From: Annona cherimola
Lineage: Eukaryota; Streptophyta; Magnoliopsida; Magnoliales; Annonaceae
Direction of reading: 5' to 3'
DNA length: 64,000 nucleotides
Assembly: GCA_030490835.1 (NCBI GenBank)
Contig: CM059972.1
Location: 92,799,137-92,863,136, forward strand
Positions 47,501-56,814 of the stretch are shown here, in pieces. Both the position numbers and the translations under genes were made by a program. The notes under the pieces are model-generated. The model was not told where the DNA came from. It saw only the letters and a list, made by a program, of their open reading frames with translations, and did no database searches. Each line of letters begins with the position of its first letter. Positions within the stretch are counted from its first letter, which is position 1.

Positions 47501-50500
47501 GAAAGTAGACCCACACAGGTCAATGTAAGTAGAGAGATAGCATATCCATGCGAGGAAATCAACCAAAATCCATTCCTAATCCAAGAACAGTGTAACCAAG
47601 ATATGATGATGTATAAATGGAGGAAACCCCAAAATGCAATGCGTGATAAAGAGGATGCTTTTTTAGGAACCCACTTCAATATCCAGTGATGAAGACGACT
47701 ACCTTTGCTGGACATGACGAAGATGATAGCCAGTGGCTTCCTTTACGGGGATGGCACCGTTTCAGGCTGGACTGCAAGTGCAAGGAAGAGAGTGCAGGGA
47801 GGCATGCGATGTGGGAGGGTAGCTAGGTAGGATGAGTAACATGGTAAGACCAAAAGATGGGTTAGCTTTTATTTCATAAAAATGGGTTGAAGTAACCCAA
47901 CTTTTCCAACCCGGATCCAACCCAATTTAAAAACGGGGTTGAACCCAACCCATATGCGCCCCTGGTTGGAATTGCCTGATCTGAGTCCTGTGAAAGCTGC
48001 CAATGGGCTATTGGATGAGACCAAGTGGACAATAAATGGATATCATTTGATACTGCAAAGTAACTAAGAAGAGAATTTATGAAGATAGAAAATAAAATCA
48101 TTCAACACAATGCTAAAAATACAACAATATCAATGGCTATGACTTGTCAATGCTCTAAAAATTCCTAACAGAAAGTCAACTATTGATATATATATTGATA
48201 ATCAGACCACTGATTTGGCCCAAATAGCAAAGGCACATGATCATTTGGGCTTCATTTGCGACCAGGCCAAAAACATATTTTTTTTTCTGAATTTTTTTTT
48301 ATTACAACTGCTAATATAGGCGTGTTTAATCTGCAATCCAAGTTTTTTCATTTTTGGAAATGTATTTATATTTATTTTGTATTTTTGAATAGGTTCTGGT
48401 TTCCCTTCATCAGATGGTTATCCCTTACATGGCAAAACCTTCCATATTATGGTAAAAGTAATTTCTTTTGAGTGTTATATGTGTACTTCTTTCATTTCAC
48501 TCCTGAAACTTGAAACTAATCGATCTCCTTGTTATTTGATGATTTGCAGCGACTTCTTGACAAGATCATATGACATTGGAGGTGTTATCAGTGTTATGGC
48601 TCTCAGCAGTCTTTTTATTCTTATGACAGAACATGGACTGGAATACCCCAATTTTTATGAAAAGCTTTATGGCTTACTTGTCCCTGCTGTTTTTATGGCA
48701 AAGCACCGTGCAAGATTTTTCCAGGTAGTTTTGTTGATGCAATCTGGTAATAAGGAAGTATTCTGCCTTTTGCTTTACTAGGAAGTTGAAGTTGTATGTT
48801 ATAGTATGAGAATTTCTCATTTAACCAGTATATTGAAATTTATGGCATTTCAAACATTTTATGAAAAAATGGAGAATCTTACTGGATTCTAATGCTAATT
48901 AATTTATTATATGAAAGGAGAAATATGGAACTTCAAACATTTTATGTCAAAGTTGAGAATCTGAGTGGATTCTAATGCTAATTGATTTATTGTAAGAAAG
49001 GAGAAATATGGAACCCTTCTATTAATTTGTTAGTCTTTAAAATAGCATTAATCAAGAGGAATTATGGTAGAGAATTCCTTTTCCTTTGTTATAATTCTGA
49101 AAATACAGTCACCGTTATAAGCTAACTGATATTTCAGTAATCATTGATCAAGAGGAATTTTGCTAGGTCATTTATTTATTTAGATTTTATTTTTAGCAGA
49201 ATTTTCAAGCCATGATTTTATGTTTAGCACTCATGTCCAATTCAACTATTTGGTTGTGCCATCAGAATGATGAAGTAATGGCATATGCATCAGAGAGAGA
49301 GTTGAGAGAATGGAAAGGAAGAACAAATGGCCACGGAAAATATATATCTAACTTTGAAAATAAAATATTTTTGAAATTCAAATCATCTTAGAATGTGAGC
49401 AATTAAATGGTTCTATTGCACCATTAATCATTTTTTGTAGGCAAGTAATTTATTCTTTTTTTAATTCTATAGATTTTTCATTTGAATATTTTAATAACAG
49501 TAAAGTTTGTTTGCAGCTTCTGGATTCCTGTCTAAAATCTTCCCTTCTTCCTGCATACTTGGCTGCTGCATTTACCAAGAAATTGAGTAGATTGGCACTT
49601 TCAGTGCCTCCTTCAGGAGCTTTGGTTATTATTGCTCTCATCCACAATCTTCTTAGGCGGCACCCATCCATTAACTGTCTGGTCCATCAGGTAAGTTAGC
49701 TATTCATGGGGCTTATTACAATGTGAGATAGTGATGATGAATAGTTATGATGTGTTCATACTTCATGGTGGTTCACATTGTGGGACCTTTGTCTGCATGA
49801 ATGTGTTTGAAGTAGATTTTTCTGCCTTCAATGTGTCATGCATTTTTTATATGTTTTTAGAAGCAAGCATTCAATAAGAAGACGAAGATAAAGTTTTCAT
49901 ACAAATGTTCTGTATTCAATGCCTCACTATTCGAATATATGATTGTTGTTTTTATCCTAAGATTCGCTCAACTTACAAGCTTGGGTATGTCATGTATCAG
50001 AATTCAGATACTCTCTAGGTTTTCAGATTTGAGAAATTGAAGAATTTAATCACCTCATGTGATCCCAGTTGGTGCATCTGTATGTTAAGTATTTTCTGTA
50101 GTGCTTGCTGCACATTTTGAGTAGCCTTTTGCTCTTACTAATACATGAAATAATTATCTGCTGCTCAATAACTTATTGAAGTCTTTATTGATCTTTGGAA
50201 GCTCTTTGGCGTAAAGACAGGGTCCCGACATCTGCAAGACTATCTCCAAAGCTAGAAAGATTATTGTTGTGTTGAACTTTAAGAAACTTGTATAAATGTG
50301 CCTGATAAAGGGGCTTTTTGGCCCCACATTTTTTGAAACAGAAAGTGGTGGGGTTTGTGACTTTTATGGAATGTTCGGTTGAGCTTCCATCTTGTGTAAA
50401 TTTTATTTTGCCATAGAAGTGTGAAAAAGTTTATGACAAATTAGGAACTAGACAAGGTGAAAAAGATATATTTAAGTTCGCTAAATTAAAATAAGAAAAA

Positions 50501-53500
50501 GGCAAAGATTTCGCACATGTTAGGTGTATTAAAAGTGAAGACCAAAGAGTTTTAGTTAAAGATGATGAAATTAAAGAAAAATGAAAAACTTATTTTTATA
50601 ATCTATTAAATGATACCCCACCAGAACATTTAACATTAGATGTCAGTTTAAATAGGGAAGAAAATAGGAATATTAGTTATTTCCAAAAAATTTGAATATT
50701 TGAAGTAAAGGAAGCTCTAAAAAAATGAAAACAGGAAAAACCTTATGCCCAGATAATATACCAATTGGGCATGAAAGTGCATGGGAGATGTGGGTGCGAC
50801 ATGGTTAACCAATTTCTTTAATAAGATTATAAAAATAAAGTTAATGTCAAGTGCATGGAGAAAAAATATTATAGTCTCAATCTATAAAAATAAGAGAGAT
50901 TCAAAATTGTGCAAATTATCGTGGAATAAAACTAATGAGTCATATTGTGAAGTTATGGGAAAGTGTAATTGAACATAGACTAAGACGGAAAACTAATGTA
51001 TCTGAAAATCAATTTGGTTTTATGCCAGGAAGATCAACCGCTGAACCCATTTTCTTAGGGTGTGTTTGGTTAGAGATAAAACTTTTTGATGAAAAGTTTT
51101 CAGAGTAAAAGTTGTCAAATTGATAGAAAATAATGTGATATGATAGAGGTAATAATGAAGTTTAAAGAGAATAAAGTTAAAATAGATAAGTTAGTTGTAT
51201 AGGTAGTTGTGTGAAAATAATTAAAAAATAGGGTTGTTTATATAGGAAAATGTGAAAAAATAATTAAAAAATAGGATAATTATGGAGAGTGAAAAGTTTT
51301 AGATTGAAAAATTTTGGTTGACATTTTTTGTGTCCAACCAAACACACCCTTGACAACTATTTGAGAAATATAGGGCGAAGAAAAAGAACTTATACATGAC
51401 TTTTATTGATTTAGAAAAAGCATATGATCGTCTACCAAGAAAGTTAATATGACAAGTGATAAAAAAGAGAAGAATTAATAACAAATACATTATGTTATAA
51501 AAGATATGTACGAAGGGCCTGTAACAAATGTGAGGACCATGAGTGGAGTTACTAATTTTTTTTCAGTTAAAATAGGTCTACATTAAGGCTCGACCTTAAA
51601 TCCTTATATTTTTACTTTAATAATAGATGAAATTACTAGAAATCTACAAAAAGATGTACCTTTGTGCATGTTATTTGCAGATAACATTGTTCTAATAGAT
51701 AAAACTAGAGAAGGACTGAATTTGAAATTGAATAGATGAGTATCGAATCTAATGGTTTTAAAATTACTCGTGCAAAAACTGAAGATATGAAATGCAATTT
51801 TAATAATAGTGAGAACCCGAATGAGGAACCAATTAAGATTCTAGATTAAGTAGTAACAAGAACTAATCACTTCCAATACTTAGGATTTATAGTTCATGAA
51901 AATGGGAAAATTAAGAAAGATATAATACGTAGAATTTAAGCAGGATGAAAGAAATGGCGAAGTGCGTCAGGAATTTTATATGATCGTCGAGTTTCAATTA
52001 AATTAGAAGAAAAATTTTATAAGACTGCGATTAGTCCCACTATGCTTTATTGGGTGGAATATTGGACAATTAAAGAATAAAGTACACATAAAAGGAATGT
52101 AGCAGAAATGAGAATGTTAAGGTAGATGAGCGGAAAAACAAAAAAAAAAAAAATTTGAGAAAATCTAAAAGTGAGACCAATGGGGGATAAAATGAGGAAA
52201 AATAGATTAAGGTGGTTTGGTCATGTTAAACAGATGCCTGAAATGACATCGGTTAGAAGGGCATAGTCTATCCAAGTAGAAGGTGGTAGGAGAACGAGAG
52301 GAAGACCCAAAAAAAAGGATGGAAGTAATTAAATAAGATTTGAAAATATTACAAATTACTGAAAATTTCACCTCTAATTGCCAAGAACGGTGCAACAGAA
52401 TCCATACAGCCAACCCTACAAGTGAATTTAAAAAGATTCAAATCAGAGCTTTTCTTTTTTTCTTTTTTGTGGTGATGTGGTGTTGGTACTGTGTGGCCAA
52501 ACAGGCCCAAAGTCTCAACTTGTGCAGTTCCATGATAACGCTGCCATTCTCCAATTGCTGCTGTTTGGTCTTCAACTATGGGATCTACACATGTATTCTC
52601 TCCATGAAACTTATCTTGAAGATGTCCAGACTCTGTTCCAAATTGTCACCACTGTTGTGATAAGTAGGATGTTTTTCTGCTTTTCCTGAGCTTTTATGCA
52701 TCTTTGTTTTGAAGGTCGTGCTGAGTTATCTCATACCTTAATCTTCTTCAATCCATAGCAGGGCCTTTGCCCACAGAAACCATCCTCCAATTTCCCTTGG
52801 TAGGATAAACGAGGAAAATTTTGCATCAAATATTGCTCAATGTACTTGATACTAGCATTCCAGTCAATATCTACTTAACCGAGAGATGATCTTTTTCAAA
52901 GTTAAGTTTTTAACTAGTCTTTAAAGGAATCTAACACTGTCATTACTGAAGTGCACTGTTAATCTTTGCATGTGCATAGCAGCATAGGCATCTTGATATT
53001 AGAAAGATGAGCATTTATTGTCACAATTCCCATGTCAGGATCCTATTTTGGTCTGGAGGGTTTTGTAGTGTACAGTCATAGTCAACTTCCTAACTGGTCT
53101 TCAGAGCAAGCAGTCACTATCAATGATGCTGTCCGACTTTACACCTTGTGTATTTGAATGAACTTGCTTGTTCCTAAAACAGATGAGTAGCATATTCAAT
53201 CGTTGCAACTGCCTTCTCTGTCTTCTTTTGATTTATGTTGTTTGCTGTGCAAATTGTTTAAGAATTTCAAAAAGTAACCCATGTGCTTCTTCCTTGCATT
53301 CCATACAGATTGTGACTCTTTTAGTGAATGGATTAACATTCCTGATATTTTTGTGGAGGCACTGTATGATAATTATATTGTTTTTGCAGCAAGCTGATGA
53401 TGAGAATGGTGAGGAACCTGGGGCTGCTCCTGAGGGAGAACATGGATGTGATGAGGTTGCAAGGGAGTCTGATGCAGCATCAAGTGTTCTTGCCCAAACA

Positions 53501-56474
53501 CCAGGCCTAGATCTTTTTAATAATGAAGAGGTTGATCCAGCAAAATCTAATGCTATGAGTAAGTATCTTTCTCTACTTGAAAATATTTCTTTGATAGTTC
53601 GTGCATGATCCTGAATAACATAAATGTGATAGGGCATGCCACAGTTATCTTTTATTGTTCATTTATTGACGTTGTGATATATCTGCAACACTTATCAACA
53701 ACAATGATGGTTTCTATTCTTTTCCTTGCAGTTTTTGTTTGTTTCTTTTGTCTATGTTGAAAGTAGAAATTTTTTGGAAGGTTTAAGTTTTTACCGATTC
53801 AATCTGAAGAAAAATCTCAGTTTTGATTTGGAAATTTTTGTTCATTGGAAAATTTGATGTTCTTTTTCATTGAAGCGATTTTTATCATGATTATGTGTTT
53901 ATCATTTTTTGTTAATTGATACCTCATATCATTATGGATAATTGGAGATACACTGTTTCTCTTGCATTCATTTTCTCATTCAATGCAAATTGTAGTTTTA
54001 ATTTGCCCCATTTGCTTGTTGATGTTTAAGATTCAGAGCAACTGCAATTATCTAATCAGAGTGGTAAACACTATGCTGTTTTATTTGCTGCAGGAAGTTC
54101 ATTATGGGAAATTGATACTCTGCGTCACCACTACTGCCCAGCTGTTTCAAGGTCTCTGCATCTTTCACTTTCTTATTCCACTTCATTTTGTTTCTTCATG
54201 AATTTCTTTTTTGATGACATTTGAAATATGCACATTGACTTGCTGAGGGCCAATTTTTTTTTTTTTTTTTTTTTTCCAAAAAAAATTCTTTCAGGTTTGT
54301 TACATCTCTTGAGAATGACTTAACAGCGAGGGCAAAAACCTGTGAAATCACAGTTAAAGACTTCAGTTCTGGTTCATATGCCACTATATTTAAAGATGAG
54401 GTAACACATTCACTCCTGATATCAGTTAAAACACTGAGGACATTTACTGAACTGTCAGTTTTGAAGGCATGCTTGATTTGATTAAGTTCAAGGACTCATG
54501 GTGGGGGGTGCCCCAGTGATGAAATTTCTTCACCTTGCTATTTTTTCATCATTGTATTTCCTTTTCAAATAACATAAAGCATTTTTAGATTGTCAAACCA
54601 AAGAATGTGACCTAGGACAGTCTTACTGGCAGATGCCCTTAAAATTCTTGGGAAATATGAAATCATAATTAATTTGTACACAATCACAAAATACCCTGAG
54701 ATCTAAGCTTGCAAGGTAGATGTAATGCACCAATGCAACTGACGGTACTAACAGTACAAATTCATACCCACAAGAGTGCATATTGTCATTAGAATTTTGT
54801 TGATTTGGAAATTCTCCTCAGATTTTTAGAAGTCAGGCATTGGGAGGACGTTTTTATGGAAGGATTCTTAATATTCTAAGAAAGCCATCAAATTAATAGA
54901 CATTCTTGGCATATAGGCCATTAGGGCCAAGTGTTGATAACTAAAAAGCCTTCTCTTCACTGAAAATATCTGTCATTTCTTTTGGTGGATGAGTTTTTGG
55001 GTAGGCAACTAACACATCATGTGCATCGATCTATGACAGCCAACGACTAGTCATTTTAATTCAACCTTTCTGGCAGTCACCTATTAGTAATTTTAATTCG
55101 ACATTTCTGGCATTCACCTACTATCAATTTCAATTCAGCCTGAATGTTGGCCCTCCAATGGTGCTTGCATTTGTCTACCAGTAATTTTAATTCGATCTTT
55201 AGGTCAGTTCCTCCGCCTTAACTGGGTGGCTACTCTCACATACTGGTGATTTTATTCTGGCCTCTAGGTTGTCCATACGGTGAATCAAACCTATGACTTT
55301 CGGATTATGATGCTATTGTATTTTGTATTTTTTTAATGTATTTTTTGTTTTTTCTTCATTTTTATGTGAGCATAAGTGTACTTAGTTACCAATTGACCGG
55401 TGCTCAGTTGGTCACAGTGGCATCACATAGGTGTTGATAGATGTTGTGCATGGGGATCGAATTCCGCCGGGTTGGATTTTTGGCCCAATTGTTGATTGAG
55501 AGTAGGGTTCTCCTCATTGATATTTGGGAGCTAGTAGTCTCTATTGATATTTGGGAGTTTGTTATCTCAATTTGGAAAAATTGTAAGAATTGTCTCAGAG
55601 CTTAATTGGAATATGAGTTGAAATGTGATGTAAATATGAACCAATAAAAAAAAGCGTAATTAGTTAATATGCCAAAATGTAACATTGTTGGATTCATGTA
55701 TATATTTTTTACAAAATTTCAAAACTAAACACATGAAAAATGTGAAAACTTTTGTGTATATGTATTTTTTTTACAAAATTTAATTTTTGTATATATATTT
55801 ACAAAATTTCAAAACTAAACGCATGAAAAATTTGAAATTTATTATTTTTTTTGTAAAAATATATACAAGAGTCCAACTTTCTGGTTCATAATCCATTGTA
55901 TAGTATCATGATCCATGACCTTCAAGTTCATTGTCAAACTTCGATACCACTAATGTGAAAAGCTCAAGTGATCATATTGAACACCAGAAATGCCTTTAAT
56001 GCTTCCCTTTTAGCCTTTGGGTTGTATAACAATGCTAATTGGAGGACATTAGGATGGTGGAACTGATGATTTCTAGGAACTGATGGCATAATGTTAGTTA
56101 TCCTTTTTAACTTTATTGGTATATCTAAACTTTATCTTCAAACGTTGTCTTAAATTTCATTTTTTTAAGATGTTAAGATTGTGAAAATCTCAATGTCTCA
56201 TCAGATATGCTCCTTATTACAAGAACAACTTGACTTTTTACTACATCTTTAAGGCTCTCAAAATGTTGAAATACAGATAAGACGGCGTGTAAAGCAGGTC
56301 CCTCTTGCATTCTACAAGTCAACCCCAACTGCTCTGTTCTCAGAATCTGATTTTCCAGGCTGGACTTTTGGATTTGGGAGTTCCGAAGAACTGGGTGCAA
56401 AGAAAACAGGTGAATCAGACGCCTGCCAGGAAGATAATACATTAGCAAAGAGGCAAAAAGTAGAACATTCCTGA
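11551..56474 (+). CDS. NOC4: Nucleolar complex protein 4 homolog (CBF/Mak21 family), 15 exons over 45 kb
   Basis: Exons: 11551-11949, 13124-13216, 13579-13652, 14208-14269, 20646-20688, 21868-21962, 36236-36324, 39557-39658, 48393-48451, 48550-48724, 49517-49690, 53390-53558, 54094-54151, 54295-54400, 56277-56474. All introns are GT-AG and the 1,896-bp CDS stays in frame to TGA (631 aa; plant homologs are near 580). The ATG at 11551 precedes a lysine-rich nucleolar-type tract; an upstream in-frame ATG at 11506 is less likely. The CBF/Mak21 domain spans about residues 300-455, with [45 protein letters not shown] and LLRRHPSIN. Conserved C-terminal blocks are [20 protein letters not shown] and [12 protein letters not shown]4 works with NOP14 in the nucleolus in 40S subunit maturation. 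The start of exon 7 (36236) is the least certain junction. Confidence 0.93.
12368..12509. repeat. 71-bp tandem duplication in NOC4 intron 1
   Basis: Units 12368-12438 and 12439-12509 share TTAATGTTAATGGAAAGGGA and AAATTGAAGCAGCA almost exactly. Confidence 0.9.
14607..14738 (-). mobile_element. RTE-type LINE relic, 3' end piece (minus), split by a later insertion
   Basis: It begins with the (ATC)n tail complement TCATCATCATCATT and then the reverse complement of the RTE 3' end, with GCCATTTCCCACCTAG. The sequence stops at TTTAATTACTT (14728-14738) and resumes at 17981 after a 3.2-kb insertion flanked by that same 11-mer. Confidence 0.8.
14739..17969 (+). mobile_element. RTE-type LINE relic (plus) nested in a minus-strand RTE, NOC4 intron 4
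   Basis: The endonuclease begins near 14760 ([15 protein letters not shown]). Reverse-transcriptase blocks follow at about 16745-17205 ([38 protein letters not shown]). The 3' end is a (GATGAT)n tail at 17950-17965, typical of RTE elements. TTTAATTACTT at 14728-14738 and 17970-17980 is the target duplication. Many stops and frameshifts make it non-functional. A hAT-type element (15743-16640) splits it between endonuclease and RT. Confidence 0.88.
15743..16640. mobile_element. Non-autonomous hAT-type element, 898 bp, CGGGT-rich ends
   Basis: Ends are TAGGGGCGTAAATCGGG and the near-complement of TAAGGGTGTAAATAGGG. The 8-bp target duplication ATTACAAC is at 15735-15742 and 16641-16648. Both ends carry clusters of CGGGTCGGGTTG; the middle is AT-rich without coding potential. 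Confidence 0.88.
17981..19548 (-). mobile_element. RTE-type LINE relic (minus), main body
   Basis: Continuation of the element split at 14738. On the minus strand it shows RT blocks: [20 protein letters not shown] near 19070-19010 and [12 protein letters not shown] with [13 protein letters not shown] near 18720-18605. It fades near 19548 in a segment matching the start of other RTE RT regions. Frames are broken. Confidence 0.8.
19549..20645. other. Rest of NOC4 intron 4
   Basis: I see no gene or recognisable element here; the short ORFs lack protein character. Confidence 0.5.
21115..21450 (-). mobile_element. RTE 3'-end fragment (minus) in NOC4 intron 5
   Basis: Reverse-complement RTE 3' end (GTAAGCCATGCCCACCCAAG near 21119, then TAATCTTTAATGTTTTCATA) in the same order as 14630-14725 and 17981-18180. 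No coding capacity. Confidence 0.65.
23888..24186 (-). repeat. Copia A 3' LTR
   Basis: 299 bp, TG...CA ends, flanked on the left by TATCC. Its partner is 27357-27666. Confidence 0.9.
24181..27177 (-). pseudogene. Copia A gag-pol remnants
   Basis: Read on the minus strand from the right: a UBN2-type gag segment (27177-26749, with [16 protein letters not shown] and HSLRPEY), a gag-pre-integrase piece (26520-26311, [16 protein letters not shown]), the integrase C-terminal half (25731-25423, [24 protein letters not shown]), a short RT start near 24970-24900 ([19 protein letters not shown]), then RT end and RNase H (24863-24181, [32 protein letters not shown]). The RT core with its catalytic YVDD box is missing: the frame jumps near 24864-24885 from the RT N-terminus to RLISSLIYL. 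Numerous stops and frameshifts. It cannot encode a working polyprotein. Confidence 0.88.
27357..27666 (-). repeat. Copia A 5' LTR
   Basis: 310 bp, same ends as the 3' LTR, followed by TATCC at 27667-27671. The primer site lies just left of it. Confidence 0.9.
27923..28295 (-). repeat. Copia B 3' LTR (with 47-bp internal duplication)
   Basis: 373 bp. It contains a second copy of the block CCATAATCTTAGGATTTCTG...CACAATCTCTG absent from the other LTR. Confidence 0.92.
28303..33766 (-). pseudogene. Copia B gag-pol polyprotein, near-intact but broken
   Basis: Start at 33766 (minus). Order: UBN2-type gag, two zinc knuckles ([28 protein letters not shown]), protease ([13 protein letters not shown]; the usual DSGA triad reads DFGA), integrase zinc-binding HHCC (HKRLGHPNN...CSVCKLG) and catalytic core ([23 protein letters not shown]), RT ([29 protein letters not shown]) and RNase H ([26 protein letters not shown]). 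A TGA at 31889-31891 follows GVAE. A second TGA lies near 29911. A hAT-type element (29965-31403) is inserted after the integrase. Subtracting that element and its 8-bp duplication leaves all segments in one frame, so the only coding faults before it were two TGA codons and the protease substitution. Confidence 0.93.
29965..31403. mobile_element. Non-autonomous hAT-type element, copy 1, 1,439 bp (inside Copia B)
   Basis: Ends are TAGGGGTGCAACT and AGTTGCACCCCTA. The 8-bp target duplication GATGGGGG is at 29957-29964 and 31404-31411. Subterminal GC-rich clusters of CGGGTCGGGTT flank an AT-rich, non-coding middle. Nearly identical to 56815-58216, apart from an extra repeat of about 36 bp near the left end (AACCCAAACCCTAAGCC). 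Confidence 0.95.
33925..34250 (-). repeat. Copia B 5' LTR
   Basis: 326 bp, adjacent to the tRNA-Met primer site at 33912-33924. Confidence 0.92.
35511..36235. other. 3' part of NOC4 intron 6
   Basis: No gene seen. Short internal direct repeats (GGTCAATTTGATG at about 35627 and 35730; TGGATGGATCCT and AGGGATGGATCCT near 35930 and 35985). Confidence 0.5.
37061..37775. repeat. 358-bp tandem duplication in NOC4 intron 7
   Basis: Units 37061-37418 and 37419-37775 are almost identical (I noticed one substitution, TGTAGAAC against TGTCGAAC). The duplicated 75-codon ORF inside has no protein character. Confidence 0.95.
37776..39556. other. Rest of NOC4 intron 7
   Basis: AT-rich with no recognisable gene. 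A 69-codon minus-strand ORF at 39209-39418 looks somewhat protein-like but has no partner exon I can recognise. Confidence 0.5.
41191..43101 (-). mobile_element. Tourist-like MITE split by a hAT-like element
   Basis: The left half 41191-41334 (GTGTGTGTTTGG, then TGTCAACCAAAATTTTTCAA) and the right half 42956-43101 (to CCAAACACGCCC) together match the family copy at 6359-6628. Flanks are TTA and TAA. The interruption lies between them. Confidence 0.85.
41335..42955. mobile_element. hAT-like element, 1,621 bp, with internal repeats and a GC-rich block
   Basis: Ends CAGTGTTGT and ACAACATTG form an inverted repeat with one mismatch. 8-bp flanks TTACTCAT (41327-41334) and CTACTCAT (42956-42963) agree at seven of eight. 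Subterminal CCGGTT/AACCGG palindromes lie at both ends. Inside are two copies of a block (GTTAATCCTAATTTAACACC at about 41491 and 41692), arrays of ATCTAAC, and a GC-rich block at 42100-42700 unlike the rest of the intron. No transposase was seen. Confidence 0.8.
44580..46440 (-). pseudogene. hAT transposase (BED finger, RNase H-like, dimerisation domain), broken
   Basis: Minus-strand order: BED-type start [15 protein letters not shown] (about 46360-46318) with the following cysteines displaced by a frameshift; a catalytic-region piece 45702-45469 ([41 protein letters not shown]); a following domain piece 45312-45040 ([23 protein letters not shown]); and the hAT C-terminal dimerisation piece 44979-44626 ([30 protein letters not shown]). 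The usual family length is near 650-700 aa and most domains are represented, but at least three frameshifts or stops separate them. The transposase is inactive as written. Confidence 0.85.
46560..47860. other. Non-coding right part of the hAT element
   Basis: Probably the transposase 5' region (the gene is on the minus strand). Includes a GGATT pentamer run at about 47217-47237. Confidence 0.45.
48849..49014. repeat. 83-bp tandem duplication in NOC4 intron 10
   Basis: Units 48849-48931 and 48932-49014 share TTCAAACATTTTATG, GGATTCTAATGCTAATT and AAAGGAGAAATATGGAAC with a few differences. Confidence 0.9.
50421..52428 (+). mobile_element. 5'-truncated RTE-type LINE relic split by a MITE, NOC4 intron 11
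   Basis: Begins in the pre-RT linker and runs through RT blocks ([15 protein letters not shown] near 51010-51050, [13 protein letters not shown] near 51670-51708) to the conserved 3' end with CAGAATCCATACAGCCAACC near 52398-52417. The GAT-repeat tail is missing. Many stops. Confidence 0.8.
51058..51349 (+). mobile_element. Tourist-like MITE inside the intron 11 RTE
   Basis: Ends GGGTGTGTTTGG and CCAAACACACCC are exact complements. Flanks TTA and TTG approximate a 3-bp duplication. Same family as 5685, 6359, 8697 and 41191. Confidence 0.88.
54401..55380. repeat. NOC4 intron 14, 5' part, with imperfect short repeats
   Basis: Copies of AGTAATTTTAATTCGA with neighbouring TTTCTGGCA-TTCACCTA recur at about 55040-55200. 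No gene seen elsewhere in the stretch. Confidence 0.5.
55396..55655 (+). mobile_element. Possible tRNA-derived SINE in NOC4 intron 14
   Basis: A box-A-like TGCTCAGTTGGTC (55401-55413) and a box-B-like GGATCGAATTCC (55454-55465) are spaced as in a tRNA-type polymerase III promoter, followed by a non-tRNA body and an A-rich end near 55648-55655. TTAGTTA on both sides may be a target duplication. The boxes do not fold into a complete tRNA. Confidence 0.45.
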
Positions 56475-56814
56475 TTTTGATTCATGTACAATTTCCATTA
56501 TTTTGTGGTTGCTGCAAGGCTTTTCTTGTGACTTGATGTTAGTAAAGTTGCAGTAATTATTGTCAATTGATCAATTTTGTAGTTGTATGATCTTTTTCGT
56601 ATGATGTTACGTTTTCTCATTACTGCGATCAGCAGTTTGAATTCTTGAGTGTAGTTGTGGATCAAAGGCTTTCATGTCTTGTAATTTGTGAGAAGGAAAT
56701 GGTTGGGCTATTTTTATTTCCCACCTTCCACCTTTTTCAATTTTTGTATATTTGCTCGTAACAACTTTTTGAAGTGTTCTTTTTTTTTTTTTTTTCCCGT
56801 GCGGTAGTAAATAG

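Larger units (their letters stand above)
43211..47965 (-). mobile_element. hAT DNA transposon with decayed transposase, 4.75 kb, NOC4 intron 8
   Basis: Ends AGGGCTGCACATGAGTTGGG (left) and the complement of CAGGGGCGCATATGGGTTGGG (right) form an imperfect inverted repeat. The 8-bp target duplication TTGGAATT is at 43203-43210 and 47966-47973. Subterminal arrays of CAACC repeats near 43280-43330 and 47890-47955 mirror the subterminal clusters of the non-autonomous elements. It carries a hAT transposase on the minus strand. Confidence 0.88.

Noticed and set aside
55396..55470. Possible tRNA gene
   Set aside because: A-box and B-box matches exist, but the flanks do not pair into acceptor and anticodon stems; a SINE is the better reading.
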